NCBI RefSeq assembly: GCF_009707365.1
Contig: NZ_CP046122.1
Location: forward strand, 1,860,001-1,924,000
Direction of reading: 5' to 3'
Source: Microlunatus sp. Gsoil 973
Lineage (GTDB): Bacteria > Actinomycetota > Actinomycetes > Propionibacteriales > Propionibacteriaceae
DNA: 64,000 bases
The notes below the pieces were generated by a model, which did not search any database, was not told where the DNA came from, and was given only the letters and a program-made list of their open reading frames with translations. Both the position numbers and the translations under genes were made by a program. Below are positions 26,725 through 35,848 of this stretch, piece after piece. The stretch's first letter is position 1. Each line of letters opens with the position of its first letter.

Positions 26725-26895
26725 GTCGGGAAAGCCTAGGCCCACAACCCGGCGTGGACACCATCAGCGTCGGGCCGGGCAACGATCCTGCATCGTCTGC
26801 GCCGCAGCGTGGGGTTTGCCGACTTCGCTGCGATTGGATCAGGATGAAGCAGAGCGCTACTGCGTCCGTCCGCTGGTATCCGAGGAGACCATCAA

Positions 26896-27558
26896 GTGCA
26901 CATCGTGATCATGGGCTGCGGCCGGGTCGGTTCGACCCTCGCCCGCGGTCTCGAAAAGCGCGGCCACGCGGTCGCTGTGATCGACATGAACACCGATGCG
27001 TTCCGGCGCCTCGGGCCGGACTTCACCGGCCGGACGGTCAAGGGCATGGGATTCGACCGTGAGGTGCTGTTGGAGGCCGGGATCCGGGAGGCGGACGGTT
27101 TCGCCGCCGTCTCCAGCGGTGACAACTCCAACATCATCGCTGCCCGGGTGGTCCGGGAGACGTTCGAGGTCACCAATGTCGTGGCCCGGATCTACGATCC
27201 GGGTCGTGCCGAGGTGTACGAGCGCCTGGGGATCCCGACCGTGGCCACCGTCCGCTGGACCGCCGACCAGGTGATCCGGCGGTTGCTGCCGACCGGATCG
27301 GAACCGCACTGGCGCGACGCCTCCGGGACCGTACGCCTGGCCGAGGTGCACGTCGACGCCAGCTGGGTCGGCAGACGGGTCGACCAGATCGAGGCGGCTG
27401 CCAGCACCCGCGTGGCCTTCATCCAGCGGATGGGCGACGGCATCGTGCCGACTGCCGGGACCGTCTTCCAGGACGGCGATCTGCTCTATGTGGCGGTCGA
27501 GGACCAGCGGCTTGCCGCCGTCGAGGCGACCCTCGCCGGTCCGCCGCGGGCGGGATGA
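26896..27558 (+). CDS. ceoB: TrkA-type potassium uptake regulatory subunit CeoB
   Basis: A 220-residue cytosolic nucleotide-sensing subunit of K+ transport. The N-terminal RCK_N Rossmann domain opens with HIVIMGCGRVGSTLARGLE; FAAVSSGDNSNIIAA and NVVARIYDPGRAEVY follow. The C-terminal part (about 140-215) is an RCK_C domain ending with VFQDGDLLYVAVEDQRL. It starts with GTG. It is followed at 73 bp by ceoC and is divergent from the KimA-like permease, as in Rv2690c-Rv2692. The two single-domain TrkA proteins probably form a hetero-oligomeric gating ring; no Trk/Ktr channel gene is nearby. Confidence 0.9.
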   Translation: MHIVIMGCGRVGSTLARGLEKRGHAVAVIDMNTDAFRRLGPDFTGRTVKGMGFDREVLLEAGIREADGFAAVSSGDNSNIIAARVVRETFEVTNVVARIYDPGRAEVYERLGIPTVATVRWTADQVIRRLLPTGSEPHWRDASGTVRLAEVHVDASWVGRRVDQIEAAASTRVAFIQRMGDGIVPTAGTVFQDGDLLYVAVEDQRLAAVEATLAGPPRAG

Positions 27559-27631
27559 TCGGCCCGGGGACAGCCTTGCGGTTGATCATGGTCAGCCAGG
27601 AATCGCTTCACGATCACAGAAGGAGTGCGGG

Positions 27632-28306
27632 ATGCGGGTCTCGATAGCGGGAGCCGGCAACGTCGGCAGGTCGATCGCCGCGGAGCTGGTGGAGAACGGG
27701 CACCAGGTGCTGTTGATCGATAAGGACCCGGGAGCGATCAAGGCGGAGACCCTTCCCGAGGCCGAGTGGTTGCTGGCCGATGCCTGCGAGCTCTCCACTC
27801 TCGAGGAGGCCGGCATCGACACATGTGATGTGGCGATCGCCGCGACCGGAGACGACAAGGTCAATCTGGTCACCTCGCTGCTGGCCAAGACCGAGTTCAG
27901 CGTGCCCCGTACGGTCGCCCGGGTGAACCACCCCAAGAACGAATGGTTGTTCACCGACGATTGGGGTGTGGATCATGCTGTCTCGACGCCCCGGCTGATG
28001 TCCGCCCTGGTCGAGGAGGCGGTCACGGTCGGTGACCTGGTGCGACTGCTCACCTTCCACCAGGGCAGCGCCAACCTCGTGGAACTCACGCTGCCTGAGC
28101 AGAGTCCGCAGGTCGGCGCGCGGATCGGCGATCTGCGGCTGCCCGGTGACGCGGTGCTGGTGGCCATCGTCCGGGATGGTCTGGCCCAAGCACCTGACAC
28201 GGACGGTTCGCTGGAGGCAGGGGACGAGTTGCTGTTCGTCGCCACCCAGGAGGTGGAACGGAGCCTGGCCGACATGCTTTCGCCGCGGATCGGCGGCGCC
28301 GCCTGA
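27632..28306 (+). CDS. ceoC: TrkA-type potassium uptake regulatory subunit CeoC
   Basis: A 224-residue RCK protein paralogous to CeoB. RVSIAGAGNVGRSIAAELVENG binds dinucleotide; VAIAATGDDKVNLVTSLLAK and TVARVNHPKNEWLF belong to RCK_N; the RCK_C domain covers roughly residues 140-215 with IGDLRLPGDAVLVAIVRDG and LEAGDELLFVATQEVE. The ATG at 27632 has AGAAGGAG nine bases upstream. It forms an operon with ceoB. In this genome the DUF3159-type gene that follows ceoC in mycobacteria is absent; the OB-fold gene comes directly next, convergent. Confidence 0.9.
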   Translation: MRVSIAGAGNVGRSIAAELVENGHQVLLIDKDPGAIKAETLPEAEWLLADACELSTLEEAGIDTCDVAIAATGDDKVNLVTSLLAKTEFSVPRTVARVNHPKNEWLFTDDWGVDHAVSTPRLMSALVEEAVTVGDLVRLLTFHQGSANLVELTLPEQSPQVGARIGDLRLPGDAVLVAIVRDGLAQAPDTDGSLEAGDELLFVATQEVERSLADMLSPRIGGAA

Positions 28307-28356
28307 GCCCATCGACCGACCCCTGGGACGGGCGGGCGGCAACAGCCCGCCGGAGG

Positions 28357-28761
28357 TCAGAGCAGCTCGTACCTGGGGTTGAAGACGACCCGCTGGCCGT
28401 TGGCGCCACAACTGATCCGGCCGGAGACCCGAATCGTGCGACCCGGCTCGATGCCGGGAATCTTGCGCCGGCCGAGCCAGACCAGGGTCACCGATCCGGA
28501 ACCGTCGCGCAGTTCGACCTCGAGGGCGGGCTTGCCGCCGTGCGGGTTGAGCGTCACCGTCGCGACGTCGCCGCACAGGTCGACCACCTGCCGGTCACCG
28601 CAGGAGCTGATCGGCATGGCGCCGGTCTTGCGGACCATGCGTTGCCGCTCTTCGTCCTCCAGTTGGGCATTGGATGAGGCCAGCCGCCGGATCGCCCGGC
28701 GGAACAGCCCATTGCCTTTGTCCGCCCCGGCGCGGGCGCCGGTCTGCGGATTCGTAGTCAT
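28357..28761 (-). CDS. OB-fold nucleic acid binding domain protein
   Basis: A 134-residue small protein. The C-terminal 80 residues form an OB-fold: VVDLCGDVATVTLNP, ALEVELRDGSGSVTLVWLGRRKIPGIEPG and RTIRVSGRI. The N-terminal 50 residues are charged and helical. Its ATG overlaps the DUF3710 stop (TGATG), indicating coupling within the dut-DUF3710-OB operon, equivalent to Rv2697c-Rv2696c-Rv2694c. A nucleic-acid-binding role is suggested by the fold and the dUTPase neighbour, but no specific function is known. Confidence 0.85.
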   Translation of the reverse strand: MTTNPQTGARAGADKGNGLFRRAIRRLASSNAQLEDEERQRMVRKTGAMPISSCGDRQVVDLCGDVATVTLNPHGGKPALEVELRDGSGSVTLVWLGRRKIPGIEPGRTIRVSGRISCGANGQRVVFNPRYELL

Positions 28762-29621
28762 CAGGTTTCTCCTGATTCACCCGCCGCGGGTGCGACGGGA
28801 GAGGCGTTTTCGGGAAGGGACAGCGGGAGAAGATCTCCCGGTGCCATGGCTTCGTCGCCGCGTCGGACGACGATCGTCCGGAATGCTTCCAAGAAGTCCG
28901 CAACCGGACCATCAGTTCCATCGTTCAGAGCCGCCTGGCCGTAGATGATGCCGCGCAACATCCACCGCGGGCCCTCGGCGACCCACATCCTCGAGGGCTG
29001 GTAGCCGTCCTGGCCGTCCGGGCTGCGAACCGGCAGCAGCCGGCGCAACTCGACGCCGAACGGACCCGGCACCAGGTCGGCCGAGCCGCCTGCCTCGTGG
29101 GCCGCCTGCACCAGCTCGTCCCGGATCTCGGCCCACAGTCCGCCGCTGCGCGGGGCAGCGAACGCACCGACCTCCAGCGCGGAATCACCGCGGATCATCA
29201 TCGCCGAGACGACCTGCTGGCTCGCTTCGTCGACCTGCAGCCTCAGCTCGGTGTTCTCGGGCGCACCCAGCACGATGCTCCCCAGATCGATCCGGGACTG
29301 CTGCTCGACCTCGGTCTCCAAGGCATCGATGTCGATATCGGAGATGTCGTACGGCCCGAGATCCCGCCAGTCCTGGGCATCCAGCTCGGTCAGCGTCGGT
29401 GCCACGCTGCCGGTCGTGCTTGCGGGCTGCGCCCCGTTCGCACCCGTTCCGGGAGTTCCGGACGCCTCGGAGCGCTCCGACGGGTCGGGCCGGTCAGCTC
29501 GGTCGGGCGCGGGGTCGTCGGAGGTCGGCTCGTCGGCTGCCGCGGTGCCGTCGTCCAGGGCTGCGTCATCCTCGACCAACTCGGTGGATTCGTTTCGCCG
29601 CCGGCGCGAGCGAAAGATCAT
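28761..29621 (-). CDS. DUF3710 domain-containing protein
   Basis: A 286-residue actinobacterial protein of unknown function. The first about 85 residues are acidic, low-complexity linker; the conserved domain begins with [18 protein letters not shown] and contains [36 protein letters not shown] and [14 protein letters not shown]. No membrane segment or signal is present. It overlaps dut upstream (ATGA) and the OB-fold gene downstream (TGATG), so all three are translated together. The tight linkage with dUTPase in most actinobacteria hints at nucleotide or DNA metabolism, which is inference. Confidence 0.87.
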   Translation of the reverse strand: MIFRSRRRRNESTELVEDDAALDDGTAAADEPTSDDPAPDRADRPDPSERSEASGTPGTGANGAQPASTTGSVAPTLTELDAQDWRDLGPYDISDIDIDALETEVEQQSRIDLGSIVLGAPENTELRLQVDEASQQVVSAMMIRGDSALEVGAFAAPRSGGLWAEIRDELVQAAHEAGGSADLVPGPFGVELRRLLPVRSPDGQDGYQPSRMWVAEGPRWMLRGIIYGQAALNDGTDGPVADFLEAFRTIVVRRGDEAMAPGDLLPLSLPENASPVAPAAGESGET

Positions 29622-30148
29622 CGACTCTTCTCCTGCTGTGTACTGCCCGGCTCGACCCCAGGCTGATCCGGGCGTCCGTCGGCCGCAACCGGCCCGTTCG
29701 TCAGGTCTGTCGGCATCCCGCCGGTAGACCCGTACCCATCCGATCCGCGGATGGACCCGGGCAATTGTGACACCGTCACGAAGTCGGCTCGACTCACCCG
29801 CTGAACGACCAGTTGAGCGATGCGATCACCGCGGGACAGTTTGATCGGCGTGGACCGATCGGTGTTGATCAGACAGACCTTGATCTCGCCGCGGTAGCCG
29901 GCGTCCACCGTGCCCGGCGCGTTGACGATGCTCAGCCCGTGGGTGGCCGCCATTCCCGAGCGCGGGTGTACCAGTCCGACATAACCCTCGGGCAGGGCGA
30001 TGGCGACACCGGTGCCGACGAGTTGCCGCTCACCCGGCTGCAGAACGGTGTCGGCGGTCAGCTGCAGATCGGCCCCGGCATCACCGGGTCGGGCGTAGGA
30101 GGGTGCGGGTAACCCCGGGTCGAGGAGCAGCAACTGCACCTCGACCAC
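29618..30148 (-). CDS. dut: dUTP diphosphatase
   Basis: A 176-residue trimeric dUTPase hydrolysing dUTP to dUMP and pyrophosphate, limiting uracil in DNA. Motif I is PGDAGADL, motif II PRSGMAA, motif [19 protein letters not shown], motif [11 protein letters not shown], and motif [13 protein letters not shown] tail of about 30 residues after motif V is longer than in M. tuberculosis. The GTG at 30148 is preferred because GAAGGAG lies six bases upstream and the protein then begins close to [11 protein letters not shown]; a GTG at 30223 would add 25 low-complexity residues. The stop overlaps the DUF3710 start. Confidence 0.95.
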   Translation of the reverse strand: MVEVQLLLLDPGLPAPSYARPGDAGADLQLTADTVLQPGERQLVGTGVAIALPEGYVGLVHPRSGMAATHGLSIVNAPGTVDAGYRGEIKVCLINTDRSTPIKLSRGDRIAQLVVQRVSRADFVTVSQLPGSIRGSDGYGSTGGMPTDLTNGPVAADGRPDQPGVEPGSTQQEKSR

Positions 30149-30219
30149 GTCAACTCCTTCGCCGCCCGGAGAACGCACCTCGGGAGCGTCGGAGCGCCCC
30201 TCGTAGGGAACCGTTCTGC

Positions 30220-30852
30220 TCACGAATCAAGCGTATCTCCGGTGGGTGACACTTCCGGCCGAACGTCAGGTTCCGCGACAACTTTCCGGGGCGGTCTCCG
30301 GGGCACGGTTCCCCGATCCGCGACGCTCTCCGCGCCACTCTCCACACCGCGCCCCGGAGGATTCCCAGGAGCGGCCGGCGCGGCGCAGTGCGCCGAGATC
30401 GCCGCCGCCAGCCGCTCCGGCGCGCGAGAGCTGATCAGCCAGTAGGGCGTCGGATCGTCCACGTCGTCGAGGGTCACCTCGACCGCGCGGTTCAGGTAGG
30501 GCCGGAGAACCAGATAGGCGCGGGCGTCGGATTCCGGGCCCCGGCGTCTGCGGGTGGTCGCCTCGTCCAGGGCCCGGCCGGCGGTCACGTAGGCCCATTC
30601 GATGTTCGCAGCGCCGACCCAGAGCCGATCCGACTCGACGCGGATCTGTTCGCGTCCGTACCGATAGAAGAGCAGGCCCATCACCACCATCACCAACAGC
30701 CCGGAGCCGAAGCCCCAGATCGGGCCGAGATAGAACAGCACCGCGACCAGCAGGGAGATGGCGAACAGCGCGGTCAGCACCCACCACCCGATGGGCACCC
30801 AGAGCCGCTCGGTGTAGCCGGGGTGGGATCGCTGATCTACGGCCTCTGGCAC
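30220..30852 (-). CDS. DUF3093 domain-containing membrane protein
   Basis: A 210-residue protein with two adjacent N-terminal transmembrane helices ([20 protein letters not shown] and [16 protein letters not shown]), followed by a small conserved domain, [21 protein letters not shown] and [17 protein letters not shown], that ends in [17 protein letters not shown]. The last 55 residues are unconserved and charged. It occupies the position of Rv2698 beside dut. The function is unknown. Confidence 0.85.
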   Translation of the reverse strand: MPEAVDQRSHPGYTERLWVPIGWWVLTALFAISLLVAVLFYLGPIWGFGSGLLVMVVMGLLFYRYGREQIRVESDRLWVGAANIEWAYVTAGRALDEATTRRRRGPESDARAYLVLRPYLNRAVEVTLDDVDDPTPYWLISSRAPERLAAAISAHCAAPAAPGNPPGRGVESGAESVADRGTVPRRPPRKVVAEPDVRPEVSPTGDTLDS

Positions 30853-30986
30853 GCGTCAACCGTACGTCGTGGGGAGCGTTTGATGACAATGTGTGTGCCG
30901 ACCGCGAATCCCGGCCGGATCGGGCTGATCGGGTGATCCGCATCGACGTGCTGTCACCGCAGGCCGGCGCCCGCTAGAGTCGACGT

Positions 30987-31280
30987 ATGCGACCGACGTC
31001 GAAGCTGGTGTGGAAGATCTACATGGGAGTCTTCGGAGCGGCCACGACGATCGCGGCCCAGCAAGGGATCAAGATCGCCTGGAGGGCCGCGACCGGCAAG
31101 AAACCGCCGTCGGCGACCGACCCGAACACGCCGCTGGTCGAGGCGGCCAGCTGGGCCATCGCCAGTGGGGTGGGAGTCGGGTTGACCCAGTTCGTGGTGA
31201 CCCGCTTCGCGGCGAGCCGATGGGCCAAGGACATGGGCACCCAGGCGCCAGGGATCCCGCAGATCAAGCTCAAGATCTAG
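30987..31280 (+). CDS. DUF4235 family small membrane protein
   Basis: A 97-residue protein with one or two hydrophobic helices: KLVWKIYMGVFGAATTIAAQ and WAIASGVGVGLTQFVVTRFA. The WKIYMGVFG...AWRAATGKKPPSATDP layout is characteristic of DUF4235. The function is unknown, presumably membrane-associated. It lies head-to-head with DUF3093 and 40 bp upstream of another membrane protein in the same orientation. Confidence 0.83.
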   Translation: MRPTSKLVWKIYMGVFGAATTIAAQQGIKIAWRAATGKKPPSATDPNTPLVEAASWAIASGVGVGLTQFVVTRFAASRWAKDMGTQAPGIPQIKLKI

Positions 31281-31320
31281 CTCAAGCCCCGACGTCGCGT
31301 CCTGAGCGCCCTCCTGCTGC

Positions 31321-32037
31321 ATGGGTCTGGAGAAACTCGACGGTCCGCAGGTCCTGGGGACCGTCAAGCGGTTGGAGTCGCGGATCGCAGCACGCTTTCC
31401 GGACCGCAATCTGGTTCGGATCGCCGTTGAACTCGCCCGGCTGATCGAGGAGGTCGCCGGTACCGGTCCCCGGCTCCGGCGCCGACTCACGGTGGCGAGG
31501 CTGGTCCGCTGGATCCTGATCGCGGTACTCATCGGAGTCGCCATGGTGCTGTTCGGCTGGGCGCTGATCACCTCGACCGATGACGGATCGCTGCAGGAGC
31601 CCGGCACCCTGCTGCCACTGCTGGACAGCTCGATCAGTGATGTCGTCTTCGCCGGGCTTGCTGTCTTCTTCCTGTATTCGGTGCCCGACCGGCTGGTGCG
31701 GGCCGAGACACTGCGGCTGCTGCATCGATTGCGTTCGATGGCACACATCATCGACATGCATCAGCTGAGCAAGGACCCGGAGAGGCTGCGGGCCGGATAT
31801 CACCCGACGTCGGCGAGCCCGCCGCCGATCGACCTGGATCTGACCGGACTGGTCTACTACCTCGACTACTGTTCGGAACTGCTCAGCCTGGTCGGCAAGG
31901 CGGCGGCGCTGTGCGCCGAGGAATCCCGCGACGACGTCGTGCTGGACACGGTCAGCACCGTCGAGGACCTGACGGTGAACCTGACCCGGCAGATCTGGCA
32001 GAAGATCACTTTGATCAACCAGCTCGGCGATCGCTGA
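31321..32037 (+). CDS. Hypothetical membrane protein with two transmembrane helices
   Basis: A 238-residue protein that I do not recognise as a named family. A central hydrophobic pair, LVRWILIAVLIGVAMVLFGWAL and ISDVVFAGLAVFFLYSV (residues about 60-125), is flanked by soluble helical parts. The C-terminal part (LHRLRSMAHIIDMHQLSKDPERL to the end) is rich in charged and leucine residues, probably a helical bundle. The C-terminal IDMHQLSKDPERL and YYLDYCSELLSLVGKAAAL stretches look conserved-type rather than random. It is probably co-transcribed with the DUF4235 gene. Confidence 0.7.
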   Translation: MGLEKLDGPQVLGTVKRLESRIAARFPDRNLVRIAVELARLIEEVAGTGPRLRRRLTVARLVRWILIAVLIGVAMVLFGWALITSTDDGSLQEPGTLLPLLDSSISDVVFAGLAVFFLYSVPDRLVRAETLRLLHRLRSMAHIIDMHQLSKDPERLRAGYHPTSASPPPIDLDLTGLVYYLDYCSELLSLVGKAAALCAEESRDDVVLDTVSTVEDLTVNLTRQIWQKITLINQLGDR

Positions 32038-32049
32038 GGGTGGGGGCAT

Positions 32050-32850
32050 TCAGGACTGACGGAAGCGGTCCGGATCCAGTTCGAGGCGGAAGATCGTACC
32101 GATGCAGGTCAGGCCGGCAGATTCGAGCGTGCGTCGTGACTGCCAATTGGCCCACCAGCAGCCGGCTGTCGGCCTACCACCGGAGGCCAGGACCTGCTGC
32201 GCTGTGAGCGCCAGGATCGATCGGCCGATGCCGGTACGGCGGGCCGGCGGGTCGGTGTACATACCGATATCGACCCGGGCGTCGTGCAACGGGTGCGGAT
32301 GGGCGACGCCGATCCCCACCCTGCGGCCGTCGAGCCGGGCGACCCGCAGCTCCCCCTTGGCGGCCTTGTCGTCGGAATCGTCCAGGAAACCGGTGCTGTG
32401 CAGGTAATCCAGATCCGAGTCGCCCGCGATGCTGAGCGCCACGCCGGGCAGCGGTGGCCGGAGGTCCGCGGGCCGGAGCAGCTCGAACTGGTACGTCTGG
32501 TTGTCGATTCCGGTGGCGAAGTTGCCGAACAGGTTGAGGTGATGTCGGTCCCAGGACGCGGCGTACGCCTGGGTCGCTCCGGTCTCGGAGAGCACCGTCT
32601 CCAGGATCTGGCGGTCGAGTCGCACCGCCGGCGGTGCGACCGTGCACAGCGACAATCCGTCGCCGCCCACCGCGGCGAGGCCGACGCGCTGACCGTCGAC
32701 CTCGATCGCCAGGTGCCGGGCCTCCAGCTGCCGACTGCCGAGAAAGAAATCCCCGGTGTACGACTGTAGCCGGTGATGTTCCTCGACCACCTGACGAGCG
32801 TCCGACGGCTCCACCTCGGTGAGCCGGATGTCCACCTCGTACCTGATCAC
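32050..32850 (-). CDS. GNAT family N-acetyltransferase
   Basis: A 266-residue protein. The C-terminal half has the GNAT acetyl-CoA loop: VDIGMYTDPPARRTGIGRSI (the RxxGxG/A pyrophosphate-binding segment), followed by ALTAQQVLASGGRPTAGCWWAN and LESAGLTCIGTIFRLEL. The N-terminal half resembles a second, degenerate GNAT repeat. The GTG at 32850 is the likely start; the frame extends upstream through a repeat-rich spacer without conservation. It is convergent with the hypothetical membrane gene. The substrate is unknown. Confidence 0.8.
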   Translation of the reverse strand: MIRYEVDIRLTEVEPSDARQVVEEHHRLQSYTGDFFLGSRQLEARHLAIEVDGQRVGLAAVGGDGLSLCTVAPPAVRLDRQILETVLSETGATQAYAASWDRHHLNLFGNFATGIDNQTYQFELLRPADLRPPLPGVALSIAGDSDLDYLHSTGFLDDSDDKAAKGELRVARLDGRRVGIGVAHPHPLHDARVDIGMYTDPPARRTGIGRSILALTAQQVLASGGRPTAGCWWANWQSRRTLESAGLTCIGTIFRLELDPDRFRQS

Positions 32851-32944
32851 CCGGCGCAGTCTGGCGCAGTCCGCCCTGCCGCGCGATCGATATTCGCCGC
32901 CCGACGGTCCCCGGGCCCTCCGCCCACCGTGGTCGGGTCCTTCC

Positions 32945-33019
32945 GCAAACTCAAAGTTTGACCGTGCGGCGCCGACACGCCGAGGCCGGCAAGCCGCTGG
33001 GTCAAACTTCGAGTTTTGC
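32945..33019. repeat. Imperfect inverted repeat in the GNAT-DUF4193 spacer
   Basis: Left arm 32945-32962 (GCAAACTCAAAGTTTGAC) and right arm 33001-33019 (reverse complement GCAAAACTCGAAGTTTGAC) face each other across 38 bases. Each arm also holds an AAACT/AGTTT dyad. This AT-rich word stands out in the 341-base gene-free stretch 32851-33191, which otherwise holds only a terminator. It may be a copy of a dispersed intergenic repeat. Confidence 0.75.
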
Positions 33020-33137
33020 GCGTACGGCCGGGGGCGGATCGTACGGCGTGGCCGGCGCACGGCGTGGCGTACCGCGCGGCGGAACGGGCGGTACGGCGTC
33101 CGCGGGGCACGGCACGCGGCCGGAACCGGAAAGCACG

Positions 33138-33163
33138 AAGCCCGTGCCGTCCGGCACGGGCTT
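33138..33163 (-). terminator. Stem-loop terminator downstream of the DUF4193 gene
   Basis: Perfect 11-bp stem AAGCCCGTGCC (33138-33148) with its complement at 33153-33163 and a four-base loop. It is 29 bp beyond the DUF4193 stop on the minus strand. Confidence 0.75.
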
Positions 33164-33191
33164 GTGTTGGTGATATCGCTCTACGCTGCTG

Positions 33192-33491
33192 TCAGCCGGC
33201 GCAGTCGACGCAGTACATCTGTCCATTCCGGGTCTCGGCCAGCTGGCTGCGGTGCCGGACCAGGAAACAGCTCGCACAGGTGAACTCGTCGGCCTGCCTG
33301 GGCAGGACCCGTACGGTCAACTCCTCGTGCGAGAGGTCGGCCCCGGGCAGCTCGAACGCCTCGGCCGCCTCGGCTTCGTCCTCGTCGACCTTCCCGGAGT
33401 TCTTGTCGTTCCGCCGGTTCTTCAGTTCCTCGATGCTGTCTTCATTGACATCGTCTTCAGTCTTGCGTGGGGCGTCGTAATCGGTCGCCAT
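33192..33491 (-). CDS. DUF4193 family zinc-ribbon-like protein
   Basis: A 99-residue acidic protein conserved in actinobacteria (Rv2699c equivalent). After MATDYDAPRKTEDDVNEDSI comes a charged linker, then SHEELTVRVLPRQADEFTC and two CxxC pairs (CASC and CVDC near the C-terminus) that probably bind zinc. The ATG at 33491 is preceded by GAGGGGAAGAG, a strong ribosome-binding site. A terminator follows. The function is unknown; it belongs to the conserved block around dut. Confidence 0.9.
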   Translation of the reverse strand: MATDYDAPRKTEDDVNEDSIEELKNRRNDKNSGKVDEDEAEAAEAFELPGADLSHEELTVRVLPRQADEFTCASCFLVRHRSQLAETRNGQMYCVDCAG

Positions 33492-33641
33492 CTCTTCCCC
33501 TCCCGGGCCTGACACCCGAGTTCGTATCGCTCTCCATCAGTCCGGCGGCCAGGTGCCGGACCGCCGTTCGGACACCTCGCCGCGCGCAAAGTCCGAGCGC
33601 AATGCATACCACATCGAGTCAAGACCCGCGCGGGACTTGCT

Positions 33642-35801
33642 CTACAACACTCGGGATCGAGCAAAATTCCCGCCTGTCCGAACTGATTCCAGAAAGCTCA
33701 GGACGGTCTCGTACCAGACGATCGCGTGCTGCGGCTTCAGGATCCAGTGGTTCTCGTCCGGGAAGTACAGGAACTTGTGCGGCAAGTCCTCCGGATCGCC
33801 GTCGTGCCGCGACACCAACTCGGTCCACAACCCCAAACCCTCGGTGATCGGCACCCGGTAGTCCTTGTCCCCGTGGATGACCAGCATCGGGGTGCTGATC
33901 CGGTCCGCGGACAGGTGCGGCGAGTACTCGGCCACCATCCGGTCATTGAGTTCGGTCAGCCAGTAGACCCCGTTGTCGGTCGCGTACCGGAACGACCCGA
34001 GGTTCCACAGGCTGGCGTGCGTCACGATCGCCTTGAAGCGGTCCGTGTGCCCGGCCACCCAGTTCGCCATGTACCCACCGAATGAGCCGCCCATCGCCAC
34101 GGTGTCGGTCTCGTCGATGTCGTCGCGGGTCACTACGGCGTCGGTGATCGCCATCAGATCGGTGTACGGCTCGGCGCCCCACCGGCCCCAGCCGCGCTTG
34201 ATGAACTCCTGGCCGTACCCGGTGGACAGCGCCGGATCAGGCAACAGCACCGCGTAACCCTGGGAGACCAGCAGCCACGGCGACCACCGCCAGGACCAGG
34301 CGTTCCAGGAACCCAACGGTCCGCCGTGGATCCACAGCGCCAGCGGCGCCTTCCTGTCGGCCGACGCGCCCTCGGGCAGCGCCAGATAGCCCCGGATGCG
34401 TACGCCGTCGGGCGCGTGGGCCTCGACGTCGACCAGGGTTCCCGGCAGTTCCGGATAGCTGACCGGCGCCGGCAGCTCGGTCGAAGCACCGGTTGCGGTG
34501 TCGATCGCCACGATGCCTCCCGGGTCGGTGTAGGAGGTCCGGATCGCATAGACTGTGGCACCGTCGTCGGACAGTACGGCCGATCCGTACGCGCCCCGCT
34601 CGGTCAAGCGTCGCGGCGCTTCGGTGGCCAGGTCGACCTCGAAGAGCGGCGAGTCGCCGTCCTCATCGGCGATCACATAGAGCACGGACGCGTCCGGGCT
34701 GAACGCGACCGGCTGCGGCCAACGGTCCCAATCCGCGGCCAGCACCCGACCCTGCCCCGTGGCCCGGTCGATCAGCCACAGGTGCACCTGCGGCGGTTCG
34801 GTCGTCGTCGGTTCGGTACGGCGCACGGCGGCGATCAGGGCGCCGTCCGGGCTGATCACCGCGCCGCCGAACTCGACGTCCGCCTCTTCGGCGCGGACCA
34901 CCGGTTCGGCGTCAGGATCGGTCAGATCGATCTCCACCAGCGCTGCGGCGGACTTCCCGCGGGGTTTGCGGACCTCCCGGTTGATGATCACGAAGCTGCC
35001 GTCGTCGGCGATCGCCTCCAGGTCGACGCCGTCCCGGCCGGCCTGCGGGAACAGCCTGGTCAGGGCGTCCAGCTCGACGTGCAGGTCACCATGATCATCG
35101 GTGCTGTCCAGGTCTCCCGTGTAGAGCCGGGTCTGTTCGCCGAGATCATGATCCCAGAATCGCACCGGGTAGCCCTCGTGCAGGATCGCCGAGACCTTCT
35201 TGGTCTTGCGCAGTTTCCGCAGCTCCTGATCGGTCCCCTCCGAGTCGACGCCGGCCAGTGCGGCGGCGCTGAACACCGCGCGGGGCGCCTTTCTGGCGAT
35301 GCTGACGCCGCGCCAGCCGCCGGCCCGTCGGGCGATCGGGTACGCCTCTCCCCCGCCGGCCGGCAGACACCACAGGACGCCGTCGCTGTCGTCGGGCTTG
35401 GTCCCGGGCTTCGGGCCGTACGTCTTGGCTGCGGGCGGCGCGGGTCGACCCGATCCGAAGATCAGGCTGCCGTCGGGAAGGTAGGCGGCCACGGATTCGC
35501 CCTCGGTCGACCGGGTGAGACGACGGGCGCCCGCGGCTCCGGTCGGATCGACGCTCCACCAGCCGGTCCGGTAACCGGTCTGATCATGGTTGAGCTCGCT
35601 GACCGAGACCAGCAGAGTGCCGGTCTGAGACAGCAACAGCGATCCCAGTCGCGGCGTGGCGACATAGGCGCGCAGGTCCTCCCACGGCGAGCCGAGCGGT
35701 TGTTCGTCCGGATCCGGTGTCCGGCTGTCCGGCTCGGAGCCGGTGGCGCTAGGTTCGTGGTTATTGGTCTCGGCCCGGTCCGACGCGCTGGTGAACGACA
35801 T
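33642..35801 (-). CDS. S9 family peptidase (prolyl oligopeptidase / acylaminoacyl-peptidase type)
   Basis: A 719-residue serine peptidase with an N-terminal beta-propeller (about residues 40-440) and a C-terminal alpha/beta-hydrolase domain. The nucleophile lies in AMGGSFGGYMANW (Ser about 571), the acid in VIHGDKDYRVPI and the His in PDENHWIL. ALWIHGGPLGSWNAWSWRW forms the oxyanion region. No signal peptide is present, so it probably cleaves short peptides in the cytosol. It is divergent from the glycerate kinase gene with only 47 bp between their starts. Confidence 0.92.
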   Translation of the reverse strand: MSFTSASDRAETNNHEPSATGSEPDSRTPDPDEQPLGSPWEDLRAYVATPRLGSLLLSQTGTLLVSVSELNHDQTGYRTGWWSVDPTGAAGARRLTRSTEGESVAAYLPDGSLIFGSGRPAPPAAKTYGPKPGTKPDDSDGVLWCLPAGGGEAYPIARRAGGWRGVSIARKAPRAVFSAAALAGVDSEGTDQELRKLRKTKKVSAILHEGYPVRFWDHDLGEQTRLYTGDLDSTDDHGDLHVELDALTRLFPQAGRDGVDLEAIADDGSFVIINREVRKPRGKSAAALVEIDLTDPDAEPVVRAEEADVEFGGAVISPDGALIAAVRRTEPTTTEPPQVHLWLIDRATGQGRVLAADWDRWPQPVAFSPDASVLYVIADEDGDSPLFEVDLATEAPRRLTERGAYGSAVLSDDGATVYAIRTSYTDPGGIVAIDTATGASTELPAPVSYPELPGTLVDVEAHAPDGVRIRGYLALPEGASADRKAPLALWIHGGPLGSWNAWSWRWSPWLLVSQGYAVLLPDPALSTGYGQEFIKRGWGRWGAEPYTDLMAITDAVVTRDDIDETDTVAMGGSFGGYMANWVAGHTDRFKAIVTHASLWNLGSFRYATDNGVYWLTELNDRMVAEYSPHLSADRISTPMLVIHGDKDYRVPITEGLGLWTELVSRHDGDPEDLPHKFLYFPDENHWILKPQHAIVWYETVLSFLESVRTGGNFARSRVL

Positions 35802-35848
35802 CTCGCCCCTTCGTCCTGTGATTCGATGATTGCCGGCCGCGAAAGACT

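Noticed and set aside
26725-26895. c-di-AMP (ydaO-type) riboswitch upstream of the potassium genes
   Set aside because: The 171-bp divergent spacer is short and I could not find the conserved elements of that riboswitch.
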